A stretch of DNA of 64,000 nucleotides. Origin: Lysobacter spongiicola DSM 21749. Lineage in GTDB: Bacteria; Pseudomonadota; Gammaproteobacteria; Xanthomonadales; Xanthomonadaceae. The position numbers and the translations under genes are program-made. Positions 15,209-23,110 of the stretch are shown here, piece by piece. Under the pieces are notes generated by a model, which had not been told where the DNA came from, searched no databases, and saw only the letters and a program-made list of their open reading frames with translations. Numbering within the stretch: position 1 is the stretch's first letter; each line of letters opens with the position of its first letter. The stretch covers positions 62,001-126,000 of the forward strand of contig NZ_FUXP01000003.1 of the NCBI RefSeq assembly GCF_900167055.1. Direction: 5' to 3'.

Positions 15209-16270
15209 TCAGCCTTGCCTCTGCAGCGTTGGCAAGCCCTCGGCGAGCTGCCGTTCATGGTCGGTGTCGTGCCCGGCCTGGAATGACTCGGTCACCGCCA
15301 GCGCACGCTCCACCAGCGACCAGTCGGCGCCGGGCTTGTGGGCGCCTTCGCTCAGCACCTGCCGGAACGCGCGTCCGCCCCGCTGCTGGGCGAACAGGCC
15401 CAGCAGGTGCCGGGTGATGTGCTTGAGGAAGACACCGCGCTCGAGCTGTGCTTCCACGTAGGGCTTCAGGGCGCGCAGCAGCTCGGCCCGGGTCCGCAGG
15501 GTGCCGCCGAACCACGCCACGTCCAGTCGGTGCAGCAAGTAGGGATCATGGTAGGCCGCGCGTCCCAGCATCGCGCCGTCCACGTGGCGCAGATGGCCGC
15601 TGGCCTCGTCCGCATCGGCGATGCCGCCGTTCACCAGCACCTGCAGGTCCGGGCGCTCGGCCTTCAAGCGGTAGGCCCAGTCGTAGCGCAAGGGCGGTAC
15701 CTCCCGGTTCTCTTTTGGACTCAGTCCCTGCAGCCACGCATTGCGCGCGTGCACCACGAACATCCGGCAGCCGGCGTCGGCGACCTCGTCGATGAAGGCG
15801 CGGAAACGATCGTAGTCGTGATCGTCGTCGACGCCGAGCCGGCACTTCACCGTGACCGGCACCGGGCACGCCGCGACCATCGCCGCCACCGACTCCGCGA
15901 CCAATGTCGGCTCGCGCATCAGGCAGGCGCCAAAGCGGCCGGCCTGCACTCGGTCGGAGGGGCAGCCACAGTTGAGGTTGATCTCGTCGAAGCCGGCATC
16001 GGCGCCGATTCTGGCCGCCTGCGCGAGCAGCGCGGGCTCGCTGCCGCCGAGCTGCAGCGCGACCGGATGCTCCACCGGGTCCATCGCCAGCAGGCGCGAG
16101 CGGTCGCCGTGGATCACGGCGTTGGCGTGCACCATCTCGGTGTACAGGCGCGCATGCGGCGCCAGCAGCCGGTGGAACACCCGGCAGTGGGTGTCGGTCC
16201 AGTCCATCATCGGCGCGACGGACAGCCGGATCTGCCGGGGGTCGATGGACGGGGCGGGGGAGTCGGTCAA
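15209..16270 (-). CDS. dusA: tRNA-dihydrouridine(20/20a) synthase DusA
   Basis: An FMN-dependent enzyme that reduces U20/U20a in the tRNA D-loop. Signature segments are present: 'SVAPMMDWTDTHCR' at the N-terminus (FMN site), 'INLNCGCPSDRVQAGRFGAC' near residue 101 with the catalytic Cys, 'VTVKCRLGVDD' near 147, 'FVVHARNAWLQGLSPKENRE' near 177, and 'NGGIADADEA' near 222. LSPKENRE is characteristic of DusA rather than DusB or DusC. The start chosen is a TTG at 16270 preceded by AGGAT, giving 353 residues, close to normal; the frame continues upstream to 16345 without a better start. The catalytic core is unaffected by that choice. Confidence 0.9.
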   Translation of the reverse strand: MTDSPAPSIDPRQIRLSVAPMMDWTDTHCRVFHRLLAPHARLYTEMVHANAVIHGDRSRLLAMDPVEHPVALQLGGSEPALLAQAARIGADAGFDEINLNCGCPSDRVQAGRFGACLMREPTLVAESVAAMVAACPVPVTVKCRLGVDDDHDYDRFRAFIDEVADAGCRMFVVHARNAWLQGLSPKENREVPPLRYDWAYRLKAERPDLQVLVNGGIADADEASGHLRHVDGAMLGRAAYHDPYLLHRLDVAWFGGTLRTRAELLRALKPYVEAQLERGVFLKHITRHLLGLFAQQRGGRAFRQVLSEGAHKPGADWSLVERALAVTESFQAGHDTDHERQLAEGLPTLQRQG

Positions 16271-16354
16271 GAAGGGATCCTGTGCTGACGCGACGCGTCG
16301 GGCGGAGTCGCCATTGTCGGCCGGAATCGCGCCGGCCCCAAGCACCGGATGGCC

Positions 16355-16672
16355 TCAGGCCGCGTCGCAGGACTCCAGCGCTTCGCGGGTGCCGGTCTCG
16401 GACCCTGCTTCGGCAATCTTCGGAAGCGCGCAGATGGCCTGCCTGCGCTGCTGCGCATCGGTACCGGGATCGAACAGGTCCCTGCAGGCGCCGGCTGCCC
16501 AGCGTGCGCCGCTTTCGTCGCCCGACGGCACCACGAAGCGCTCGATGCACTCCGCCTCGTCGGATACGCCAAGCTCACCGTCGACCCTGTTGCAGCCCGG
16601 GACGATGAGCAGCAAGGCCAGCGGCAACGACAGTGCCGACGCGGTGCTACGGGGGTCGGGGAAGTCAGCCAT
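16355..16672 (-). CDS. Small putative lipoprotein of unknown function
   Basis: A 105-residue protein with a hydrophobic N-terminal stretch ending in a lipobox 'LIVPGC' (Cys27), followed by a mature part with four further Cys ('EAECIERF', 'AGACRDLF', 'QAICALP', 'LESCDAA') that could form two disulfides in the periplasm. I do not recognise the family. It is followed by dusA 84 bp downstream in the same direction. The Cys spacing, lipobox and normal start favour a real gene. Confidence 0.55.
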   Translation of the reverse strand: MADFPDPRSTASALSLPLALLLIVPGCNRVDGELGVSDEAECIERFVVPSGDESGARWAAGACRDLFDPGTDAQQRRQAICALPKIAEAGSETGTREALESCDAA

Positions 16673-16726
16673 CGGAACCCTCCAGGGATATGGGCCGACG
16701 TTAGAAGCGCCGTCGTGATGCCGGTG

Positions 16727-17227
16727 TCACCCGGCGGCCGCGCCTTCCCAGACCATGTAGACGTCGGCCCGTGCGTAATGGGAGCCGGGCCGCGGCGCGG
16801 GGCGGTGCACGAAGCCCGCGCTCTCGTAGAGCCGCAGCGCCGGCAGCAACTTGCTGCTGGACTCGAGGAACAGCTCGCGCCCGCCCAGCCCGGTGAATAC
16901 CCCGACCGCCGCACGCAGCAGCTGGCGGCCGATGCCGTGTCCACGTGCATCCGGCGCCACGGCCATCTTGGTCAGCTCGTACACGCCGGCGCCTTCGTGC
17001 AGCAGCGCCACCGTGCCCACCACCCGCTCACCCTGCGAATCCGACAGGAGCGCGAACAGCACATGCCCGCCGCCTTCCAGGATGTTTTTCTCCGGATTTT
17101 CCAGCACCTCGCGATCGATCGGCTCGACCACGAACCAGCGCTCGAGCCACTCGAGATTGAGACGTGCGAAATCGCCCCGCAGGTGCGGTGCGAAATCAAC
17201 GATGCGGACATCGGGAGGCTGCGACAT
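16727..17227 (-). CDS. GNAT-family N-acetyltransferase
   Basis: A 166-residue acetyltransferase of the GNAT fold. The acetyl-CoA binding motif A is seen as 'LTKMAVAPDARGHGIGRQLL' near residue 85 (R/Q-x-x-G-x-G/A form), preceded by the beta-4 strand 'VVGTVALLHEGAGVYE' and followed by 'ESAGFVHRPAP', the usual motif B. The substrate cannot be inferred; similar proteins are annotated as general amine acetyltransferases. Minus strand, 25 bp downstream of a small exported protein gene, so perhaps a loose operon. Confidence 0.82.
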   Translation of the reverse strand: MSQPPDVRIVDFAPHLRGDFARLNLEWLERWFVVEPIDREVLENPEKNILEGGGHVLFALLSDSQGERVVGTVALLHEGAGVYELTKMAVAPDARGHGIGRQLLRAAVGVFTGLGGRELFLESSSKLLPALRLYESAGFVHRPAPRPGSHYARADVYMVWEGAAAG

Positions 17228-17251
17228 GGCGGCATGATAAGGCCCGCCGAT

Positions 17252-17770
17252 TCAGTCGTCCTGCGCTGCGCCCTCTTCCGCGGGCACGATTTCCTCGATA
17301 CGCAAAGGACGGCCCCAGCGCCGGTAGCTGTCGGCGAGTCCCTGCTGGAGCCGGTCGAACTGCGCGGAGCCGGGCTCAACGCCCAGACCTGCTGCGAAAG
17401 CATCCCATCCACCCGCCTTGGCGCCGGGCAAGCGGTCGGCGACGAAGCGACACGGCCGCCCGACAAGCTGCGCGATGGCGCACGCGTAATAGACATCCGC
17501 CGGCGCCCAGCCGCCGGTATCCAGCAGCTCGACCACCAGCGCCCGTGGCGCACCGTGGTAGCGCACGACCTCGTCGACGAACGGCTGCCGGTAACGCGTG
17601 CCGTAGCGGTCGATGTCGGCGACCGTGGCCGCGATCCACCCCGCCGTGTCCTCGCCCTCAGCCACTGTCCCGGCCGCTGCATCGGGGGCCTGCTGCGCAC
17701 GCGCCGCGCCCATCACCAGCAGCATCGCCAGCGCAGTGGCAGCCACCGCTGTCTGCAGGGTCAGTTTCAT
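17252..17770 (-). CDS. Exported protein of unknown function
   Basis: A 172-residue protein with a signal peptide ('MKLTLQTAVAATALAMLLVM' then GAARAQ, likely cleavage after ARA). The mature part has no obvious repeats; two Cys ('YYACAIAQLVGRPCRF') could form a disulfide. The segments 'RQPFVDEVVRYHGAPRALVV' and 'LLDTGGWAPADVYYACAIAQ' look like a compact helical domain. I cannot name the family. It lies in a run of minus-strand genes for small exported proteins, 22 bp downstream of the next one. Confidence 0.6.
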   Translation of the reverse strand: MKLTLQTAVAATALAMLLVMGAARAQQAPDAAAGTVAEGEDTAGWIAATVADIDRYGTRYRQPFVDEVVRYHGAPRALVVELLDTGGWAPADVYYACAIAQLVGRPCRFVADRLPGAKAGGWDAFAAGLGVEPGSAQFDRLQQGLADSYRRWGRPLRIEEIVPAEEGAAQDD

Positions 17771-17792
17771 GCGCCGGCCACTTTCCTGGCGC

Positions 17793-18245
17793 TCAGCGGG
17801 AAATCACGAACTTGCCGAAAGCGACGCCCAGGCTCCAGCCTTCGCCCTTGCCCGCCAGCGCGAGCGAGACGTCGCCCTTGGTCATCACCTGGGCACCGCT
17901 GGCCTTGCCGGCGCTGGCGTGGGCTTCGGCCGTGGCATACGTGCCAAGCACGTCATCGATGCCGGTGATGCCGGAGAACTCGCCCCGGCCGTCCCGGATC
18001 GTGGTCTTGCCGATGCTGGCACCGCCACCCTTGGTCCGGATCTGCACCGCCATGCTCTGGCCGTTGTCGCAGGTGACCGTACCGCTGCCCTTGCCGGTCT
18101 TGTAGAAGATCGACCAGCCGGACAGATCGTACCGGAGCTCGCAGTCGATGCTGCCCTGGGCCGCCGCGGGAGCGGCGGTGATCGCCAGCAGCAGGCTGGC
18201 GAGCAGCGGAACAGCGCGTGGCAAACGGATGCGGCGTGCGTTCAT
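17793..18245 (-). CDS. Exported beta-rich protein of unknown function
   Basis: A 150-residue protein with a signal peptide ('PRAVPLLASLLLAITAAPAA', cleavage near AAA-QG). The mature region is Gly/Ser/Thr rich with alternating strands: 'RYDLSGWSIFYKTGKGSGTV', 'AVQIRTKGGGASIGK', 'GYATAEAH'-like 'TYATAEAHASAG', ending 'GWSLGVAFGKFVISR'. This pattern suggests a small beta-sandwich or lipid-binding periplasmic protein, but I cannot assign a family. The ATG at 18245 was preferred to a longer frame because the signal peptide starts there. Confidence 0.6.
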   Translation of the reverse strand: MNARRIRLPRAVPLLASLLLAITAAPAAAQGSIDCELRYDLSGWSIFYKTGKGSGTVTCDNGQSMAVQIRTKGGGASIGKTTIRDGRGEFSGITGIDDVLGTYATAEAHASAGKASGAQVMTKGDVSLALAGKGEGWSLGVAFGKFVISR

Positions 18246-18349
18246 GGCGATCTCCTGTCCGCGCCCCCGGCGGGACGTCTGTCCCGGCAAGGCTAACCCA
18301 ACACCGTGATCGGCACGTGCCCCCTGCGCGGGGCCGGGCCAGCACCGGC

Positions 18350-18826
18350 TTACCAGCCGCGGCGGCGGTCGTCGCGCACGTAGCGGCGGTCGCGATGGTC
18401 GCGGTCATAGCGGCCATGGCTGTAGCGGTCGCGGCGGTCATGGCGGCCGCGGTCGTGGCGCGGGTCGTAATAGGTGGCCTGGCACTTGCCGTGGCTGTTG
18501 CACTTCACCCTGTTGCTGCCGGGGCCGTTGCGGTAGTACCCGTGGGCCACGCCGCGCGGCTGGTTGACCCGGTAGCCGCGGGGCACCTGCCGGTAGTAGC
18601 TGGGGCGGCCGTAGCGGTCGCGCACCACGATCAGGCGGTCCCGATGGCCGTAGTTGCCGTGGCGGTAGTACGGCTGACCGCTGCGGTGGATGACATCGGC
18701 GACATCGACGATGATGCGCACCAGGTCGTCCGCGCTCTGCGCGTGGGCAGGAGCCGGCGCCAGGGCTGCGAGGCCCATGCCGGCGGCGAACACGATAGGG
18801 GCGAACCAGCGGGACAGGGTGGACAT
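18350..18826 (-). CDS. Exported Arg/Tyr/His/Gly-rich basic protein
   Basis: A 158-residue protein with a signal peptide ('WFAPIVFAAGMGLAALAPAP' then AHA cleavage). After a short helical segment ('DDLVRIIVDVADVIHRSGQP') the chain becomes extremely rich in Arg, Tyr, His, Asp and Gly, ending in imperfect repeats of RDR/HDR/RYD-type residues. This resembles several proteobacterial secreted basic proteins (RcnB-like in composition) without a firm family match. The repetitive 3' end (18356-18480) is a simple-sequence region. The ATG at 18826 follows a purine-rich AGGAGAAAACCC. Confidence 0.6.
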   Translation of the reverse strand: MSTLSRWFAPIVFAAGMGLAALAPAPAHAQSADDLVRIIVDVADVIHRSGQPYYRHGNYGHRDRLIVVRDRYGRPSYYRQVPRGYRVNQPRGVAHGYYRNGPGSNRVKCNSHGKCQATYYDPRHDRGRHDRRDRYSHGRYDRDHRDRRYVRDDRRRGW

Positions 18827-18925
18827 GGGTTTTCTCCTGGGCCTCCCGCGGCAGCGGGCACGGTTCGACCATGCCCGGCCCCGCATGAACGGCTTTTTAA
18901 TATTGCCGTGATACGGCGATTACGC

Positions 18926-19675
18926 TCAGGAACGGTTCGGTCGCGCACCCGGGGCCATTGGCGGGCATGCCGCGGCAATCGAAGCCACGGCCGCAGGCAC
19001 GCCCGCGGCTTCCCGGACGGTGCGCAACCGTGTGGTGTCGCCTGCCGCGGCCGTGTCCTCGTGGATCCAGGTGGTGTGGTAAGGCACGTGGACGGCCCAT
19101 CCCCCCAGCGCCAGCACCGGCGCGATGTCGGAACGCATCGAGTTGCCGACCATGATGAAGCCGCCTGCGGGAAGCTCGAACTCCTCCAGCAGGCGGGCGT
19201 AGGTGGCGGGGTCCTTCTCGCTTACGACCTCGATCCGCCGGAAAACGTCGGCAAGCCCGCTCTGGCGCACCTTCGCTTCCTGGTGGAACAGATCGCCCTT
19301 GGTAATCAGCACCACGTCGAAGTCCCGCGCGACCTCCTGCACCGCCTCGTGTATGCCGGGCAACAGCTCGACCGGATGCCGCAGCAGCTCTTTCCCGAGC
19401 TCGACGATCCGGTGGATGTCGTTCGACGGGATCCGGCCGCCGGTGAGCTGCACCGCCGCCTCGATCATCGACAACACCATGCCCTTCACGCCGTAGCCGA
19501 AGACACCGATGTTGCGGCTCTCGATCTGGTAGAGCCGCTGGCGGGTGCCCGGCGCCTCGAGATCCACGTGGGGCGCGATCAACCGTTCGAATTCAAGCTG
19601 TGCCGCGTCGAAGTAGTCCTGGCTGCGCCAGAGGGTGTCGTCGGCGTCGAAGCCGACCATGCGGATGGGTTCCAT
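18926..19675 (-). CDS. HAD-superfamily hydrolase
   Basis: A 249-residue haloacid-dehalogenase-like phosphatase. Motif I reads 'GFDADDTLWRS' near residue 8 with the nucleophile Asp and the acid/base Asp two residues on. Motif II is 'VLITKGD' near 122 (Thr), motif III is the Lys in 'VVSEKDP' near 150, and motif IV is 'GGFIMVGNSMRSDIAPV' near 170, where Asn replaces the first Asp of the usual GDxxxND arrangement. An alpha-helical cap lies between motifs I and II. The substrate is unknown; nucleotide and sugar phosphates are typical. It runs divergently from the stress protein gene across 201 bp. Confidence 0.82.
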   Translation of the reverse strand: MEPIRMVGFDADDTLWRSQDYFDAAQLEFERLIAPHVDLEAPGTRQRLYQIESRNIGVFGYGVKGMVLSMIEAAVQLTGGRIPSNDIHRIVELGKELLRHPVELLPGIHEAVQEVARDFDVVLITKGDLFHQEAKVRQSGLADVFRRIEVVSEKDPATYARLLEEFELPAGGFIMVGNSMRSDIAPVLALGGWAVHVPYHTTWIHEDTAAAGDTTRLRTVREAAGVPAAVASIAAACPPMAPGARPNRS

Positions 19676-19876
19676 CCCGACAGTATGAAACCCGGCGGCG
19701 TCCTTCCCTAGAGCGGGAGGAACGGCCGCTACGACAACCGGCGCGATCCCTCACGGATGCATGACCCCGCTGGCGCGAAGCTTCAAGGCATCGTCGTCGA
19801 AGCCCGCCGACCATCCTCGCCCGCCCATCCACCTGCCCATTGCACCTGACCATCCCACCCGACCCAGGGAGTGACC

Positions 19877-20374
19877 ATGAAGATTCGACACGTTTTTTCC
19901 GCACCGGACATGGAGACCGCACGCCACGCGATCGCGGCGGCAAGATCCGCCGGCGTCGACGACCAGGACGTGCTGCTGGTCGCCCGGTCAGACATCGAGT
20001 CGAGCGACGTGCCGGACAATCGCAAGGAAGTCGACACCGATCTCATGCCGGCAGCGGCGCGTGGCGCAGGCTATGGCGCGGGTGCCGGACTGCTCGCCGG
20101 CCTGGCAGCGGTCGCCATTCCCCCGCTCGGTATCACCATGGCGGGCGCCGCGGCGGCCACCATCGCCGGTGCGGTGGTGGGAAGCTGGTCGGCGGCGCTG
20201 ATGGGTTCCGCCCTGCCGGACCCGGTGCGACAGCAGTTCGACGACGAGATCAGCGCCGGCAGGATCCTGGTCGTCGTCGACGGCTCGCAGGAGGTGCAGG
20301 AGATCGCTGAACCCGCGATTGTCAGGGCGGGCGCCAAGCGGCTACCGTTCGAGTCCCCCAAGGCAATGACCTGA
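19877..20374 (+). CDS. Gly-zipper stress-type membrane protein (DUF1269-like)
   Basis: A 165-residue protein. The N-terminal third resembles a ferredoxin-like or GsiB/general-stress 17M-type domain ('MKIRHVFSAPDMETARHAIA', 'VDDQDVLLVARSDIE'). The middle has Gly-rich hydrophobic segments ('GAGYGAGAGLLAGLAAVAIP', 'AGAAAATIAGAVVGSWSAAL') with GxxxG-type spacing, likely membrane-inserted, then 'FDDEISAGRILVVVDGSQE'. Such proteins are linked to envelope or oxidative stress but lack a known mechanism. The ATG at 19877 has AGGGA upstream; a GTG at 19871 is the alternative. The next gene starts 10 bp on. Confidence 0.7.
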   Translation: MKIRHVFSAPDMETARHAIAAARSAGVDDQDVLLVARSDIESSDVPDNRKEVDTDLMPAAARGAGYGAGAGLLAGLAAVAIPPLGITMAGAAAATIAGAVVGSWSAALMGSALPDPVRQQFDDEISAGRILVVVDGSQEVQEIAEPAIVRAGAKRLPFESPKAMT

Positions 20375-20384
20375 GGCTTGACCC

Positions 20385-21590
20385 ATGCGCGCACGTCCCG
20401 CGGATCCGCGAAGCTTCCCCAGGCACCTGCTCGCCGCCACGTGCCTGGCCTTTCTCGCCGCCTGCAGCAGCGGCGACGGCAACAGCGCGCCGATGGCGCA
20501 GGCCTCGGCCGGGGCGGTGCCAGCCGACGGCCGTCCGTTCGTGGTGGAAGAGGTCGCGCAGTTCAACGAGCCCTGGTCCATGGAGTTCCTGCCCGACGGC
20601 CGCTTGCTCGTCACCGAGAAATCGGGCGCACTGAAGCTGGTGGAGAAGGATGGCACCACCACCGGGATCAAAGGCGTGCCCGAAGTCGACCATGGTGGCC
20701 AGGGTGGGCTGGGCGACATCGCCCTGCACCCGGAGTTCGAGCGCAACGGCTGGATCTACCTGAGCTATGCGGAGGCGGGTGATGGCGACAGCCGGGGCGC
20801 CGCGGTCGCGCGGGCGAAGCTGGCCCTGGGGGCCGACGGGGGCGGATCGCTTTCCGATGTCGAGGTGATCTGGCGCCAGGTGCCCAAGGTGGCCGGGCGT
20901 GGGCACTACGCGCATCGACTGGCGTTTGGTCCTGACGGGCACCTCTGGATCAGCTCCGGGGACCGGCAGAAGTTCGACCCCGCCCAGGACATGGAGTCGA
21001 ACCTGGGCAAGGTCCTTCGGCTGAATCCCGATGGCAGCGTGCCGGCTGACAACCCGTTCGCGGACCAGGGCGAGGTGGCCGCCGAAGTGTGGTCGCTGGG
21101 CCACAGGAATCCGCTGGGCATGGCCTTCGACGCGCAGGATCGCCTCTGGGTGATCGAGATGGGACCCAAGGGCGGCGACGAGCTCAACCTGGTCGAGCGC
21201 GGCGGCAACTACGGCTATCCGATCGTGTCCAATGGCGACCATTACGACGGCCGCCCGATCCCGGATCACGACACCCAACCCCAGTTCAATGCGCCGGTCG
21301 TGACCTGGACGCCCGTGATCTCACCATCGAGCCTGGTCTTCTATAGCGGTGACGAGTTCCCGCAGTGGCAGGGTGATGCCTTCACGGGGGCTCTGTCCGG
21401 GCAGGCGCTGGTGCGTCTGGAGTTCGAAGGCGAGAACGCCAGCGAAGCCGAACGCTTCGGCATGGACGCGCGCATCCGCGCAGTCGAACAGGGGCCGGAA
21501 GGTGATCTCTGGCTACTGGAGGACGGCGACGGCGGAGCGCTCCTGCGCCTGTCCGCACCGCCGGTCGCCAGCCCGCCGGCGGCCGGTTAG
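20385..21590 (+). CDS. PQQ-dependent aldose sugar dehydrogenase (Asd/YliI type) lipoprotein
   Basis: A 401-residue periplasmic beta-propeller enzyme that oxidises sugars with pyrroloquinoline quinone and calcium. It starts with a lipoprotein signal ending '[11 protein letters not shown]' (lipobox LAAC). Propeller signatures are strong: '[20 protein letters not shown]', '[20 protein letters not shown]', '[20 protein letters not shown]', '[13 protein letters not shown]' and '[20 protein letters not shown]'. These match the soluble aldose dehydrogenase subfamily. The cofactor PQQ is not made by genes in this window. It lies 10 bp after the stress-type protein gene and converges on an EF-hand protein gene. 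Confidence 0.9.
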   Translation: MRARPADPRSFPRHLLAATCLAFLAACSSGDGNSAPMAQASAGAVPADGRPFVVEEVAQFNEPWSMEFLPDGRLLVTEKSGALKLVEKDGTTTGIKGVPEVDHGGQGGLGDIALHPEFERNGWIYLSYAEAGDGDSRGAAVARAKLALGADGGGSLSDVEVIWRQVPKVAGRGHYAHRLAFGPDGHLWISSGDRQKFDPAQDMESNLGKVLRLNPDGSVPADNPFADQGEVAAEVWSLGHRNPLGMAFDAQDRLWVIEMGPKGGDELNLVERGGNYGYPIVSNGDHYDGRPIPDHDTQPQFNAPVVTWTPVISPSSLVFYSGDEFPQWQGDAFTGALSGQALVRLEFEGENASEAERFGMDARIRAVEQGPEGDLWLLEDGDGGALLRLSAPPVASPPAAG

Positions 21591-21617
21591 CCGCCAGGGA
21601 GGCCGGGCAACCCTCCG

Positions 21618-22121
21618 CTAGCGGTCCTCTTCCTCTTCCTCTTCGGGTTCGACGCCTGCGCCACGCGAGTGTGTGGTGAACTCGGCATCGCTCACGAAGC
21701 CGTCGCCGTTGCCGTCCATCATCGAGAAGTTGGTGGTGAAGTCCGCGTCCATCGCACCTTCTTCGCTGCTGACGCGGCCATCGCCATCGGTGTCCAGGTC
21801 GGACCAGCGGCTGCGGTCGGGAATAGCCGCGTCGTCGACCAGGTCGTCGGTATCGCGCGGGTCCAGGTCGGACTCGATTGGCGAAGGCGGAGGTACGTCG
21901 GTCATCGGGTTGTCGGTGGCCTCGGTCTCGGGGATACGAGGGTCGGCCTGGTCGACGAGCTCGTTGGCGCGCGGCGGCAGCTCCGTGTCGACCTGGTCGC
22001 TGTTGGTATCGACGCCGGTGGTGGCCCGGGTCGTGGTCTCCATGTCCTGCGCCAACACGAGTGGCGCAGCCAGGGCGCCGGCCAGGGCGACTGCGAGCAG
22101 TGTGCGGTTGCGAGTGTCCAT
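21618..22121 (-). CDS. Exported EF-hand calcium-binding protein
   Basis: A 167-residue protein with a signal peptide ('LLAVALAGALAAPLVLA', cleavage before QDMET). A long acidic, Thr/Pro-rich region is followed by two canonical EF-hand loops: residues 110-121 (DTDGDGRVSSEE) and 136-147 (DGNGDGFVSDAE), both with Asp at 1, 3 and 5 (Asn at 3 in the second) and Glu at 12, so both should bind calcium. The tail is a run of seven Glu with one Asp. Such secreted EF-hand proteins are common in Xanthomonadaceae. It converges on the sugar dehydrogenase gene with 27 bp between stops. Confidence 0.82.
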   Translation of the reverse strand: MDTRNRTLLAVALAGALAAPLVLAQDMETTTRATTGVDTNSDQVDTELPPRANELVDQADPRIPETEATDNPMTDVPPPSPIESDLDPRDTDDLVDDAAIPDRSRWSDLDTDGDGRVSSEEGAMDADFTTNFSMMDGNGDGFVSDAEFTTHSRGAGVEPEEEEEEDR

Positions 22122-22215
22122 GTCGTCTCTCCTGCGGGTAGCGTGCCGTTCCGGTCGGTGGGATCCGCCCGGACCGAGAGCATTACCGCCGCCCGCATGT
22201 ACGGAAAGTGAGGGT

Positions 22216-22965
22216 TTACTGCATCTGCAGCATTTGCTGTTGCAGGTCGTACAGGATGGCGTCATCTCCCGGCAGCCATGTGCGTTCGTCGCGCCCGCGG
22301 TAGCGCCTGTGGAATGCGGCCAATGCCGCCGACCGGTCACGCAGGTCGTAACCCAGCAGGCGCATCGCCAGCCATGGATCGAACCCGGCCGGCGGTGCGG
22401 AGAGGTGTTCCCGCTGCCAGAGGCCAAACCCGGCATCGGCCAGCCGCTGCCATGGGAACAGGGCGCTTGGATCATCCTTCTTGGTCGGCGCCACGTCGCC
22501 ATGGGCCAGCACCATGTGGCGCTGGATGCCGAGGCGTCCGGTGATGTCCTCCAGCAGGACCAGCAGGGACCGGATCTGCGCCTCGCTGAAGGGCTCGGCG
22601 CCGTCGTTATCCAGTTCGATGCCGATCGACCATGAGTTGAGGTCGCTGATACCGGCCCAGCGGCTGCCTCCCGCGTGCCACGCCCGCTGCTGCTCGGACA
22701 CCAGCTGGTAGACGCGGCCGTCGTCACCGATCAGGTAGTGGGCGCTGACCGGCCCGCCGGAGTTTTCGGTCTGGAGGGTGTGCAGGGCGCCTTCCGCACT
22801 GTCCATCGCAGTGTGGTGGAGCACGATCGCCCGCGCCCGGCGCGGTTCGTGGTTGGGCGAGGGCTGCCAGTCCGCCAGCGGATTGCGCGGCAGCCCGGTC
22901 GCGCAACCGGCCATCACGATGGCGAACAGCAGGATGAAGGTCACGCGCAGTACTGGATGGCTCAT
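22216..22965 (-). CDS. amiD: N-acetylmuramoyl-L-alanine amidase, AmpD/AmiD-type lipoprotein
   Basis: A 249-residue zinc amidase that cleaves the bond between N-acetylmuramic acid and L-alanine. It has a lipoprotein signal ('FAIVMAGC', Cys at 21), which marks it as envelope-anchored (AmiD-like) rather than cytoplasmic AmpD. The Amidase_2 domain shows 'AIVLHHTAM' (zinc His), 'VSAHYLIGDDGRVYQLV', 'SWSIGIELDN' and 'MVLAHGDVAPTKKDDPSALF' (second zinc His and the zinc Asp). The last 70 residues are a helical tail seen in AmiD proteins. It probably degrades cell-wall fragments at the outer membrane. The ATG at 22965 is divergent from the permease gene. Confidence 0.85.
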   Translation of the reverse strand: MSHPVLRVTFILLFAIVMAGCATGLPRNPLADWQPSPNHEPRRARAIVLHHTAMDSAEGALHTLQTENSGGPVSAHYLIGDDGRVYQLVSEQQRAWHAGGSRWAGISDLNSWSIGIELDNDGAEPFSEAQIRSLLVLLEDITGRLGIQRHMVLAHGDVAPTKKDDPSALFPWQRLADAGFGLWQREHLSAPPAGFDPWLAMRLLGYDLRDRSAALAAFHRRYRGRDERTWLPGDDAILYDLQQQMLQMQ

Positions 22966-23110
22966 GGTGCCGGGCCCGGTGGAAGCAGGTGGATACCGTA
23001 GGACAAGCCGGCGCACCTGTCGCCAGGGGCGGCTCCACCGCCTTGCGGCTGGATGGACGCTGCTCCCCCGATCATGCAATCTGCCAGGCAACCAGTCGCA
23101 GGGGATCCTC

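Noticed and set aside
21590-21618. Functional link between EF-hand protein and PQQ sugar dehydrogenase through calcium
   Set aside because: The genes only converge; sharing calcium is not evidence of joint function.
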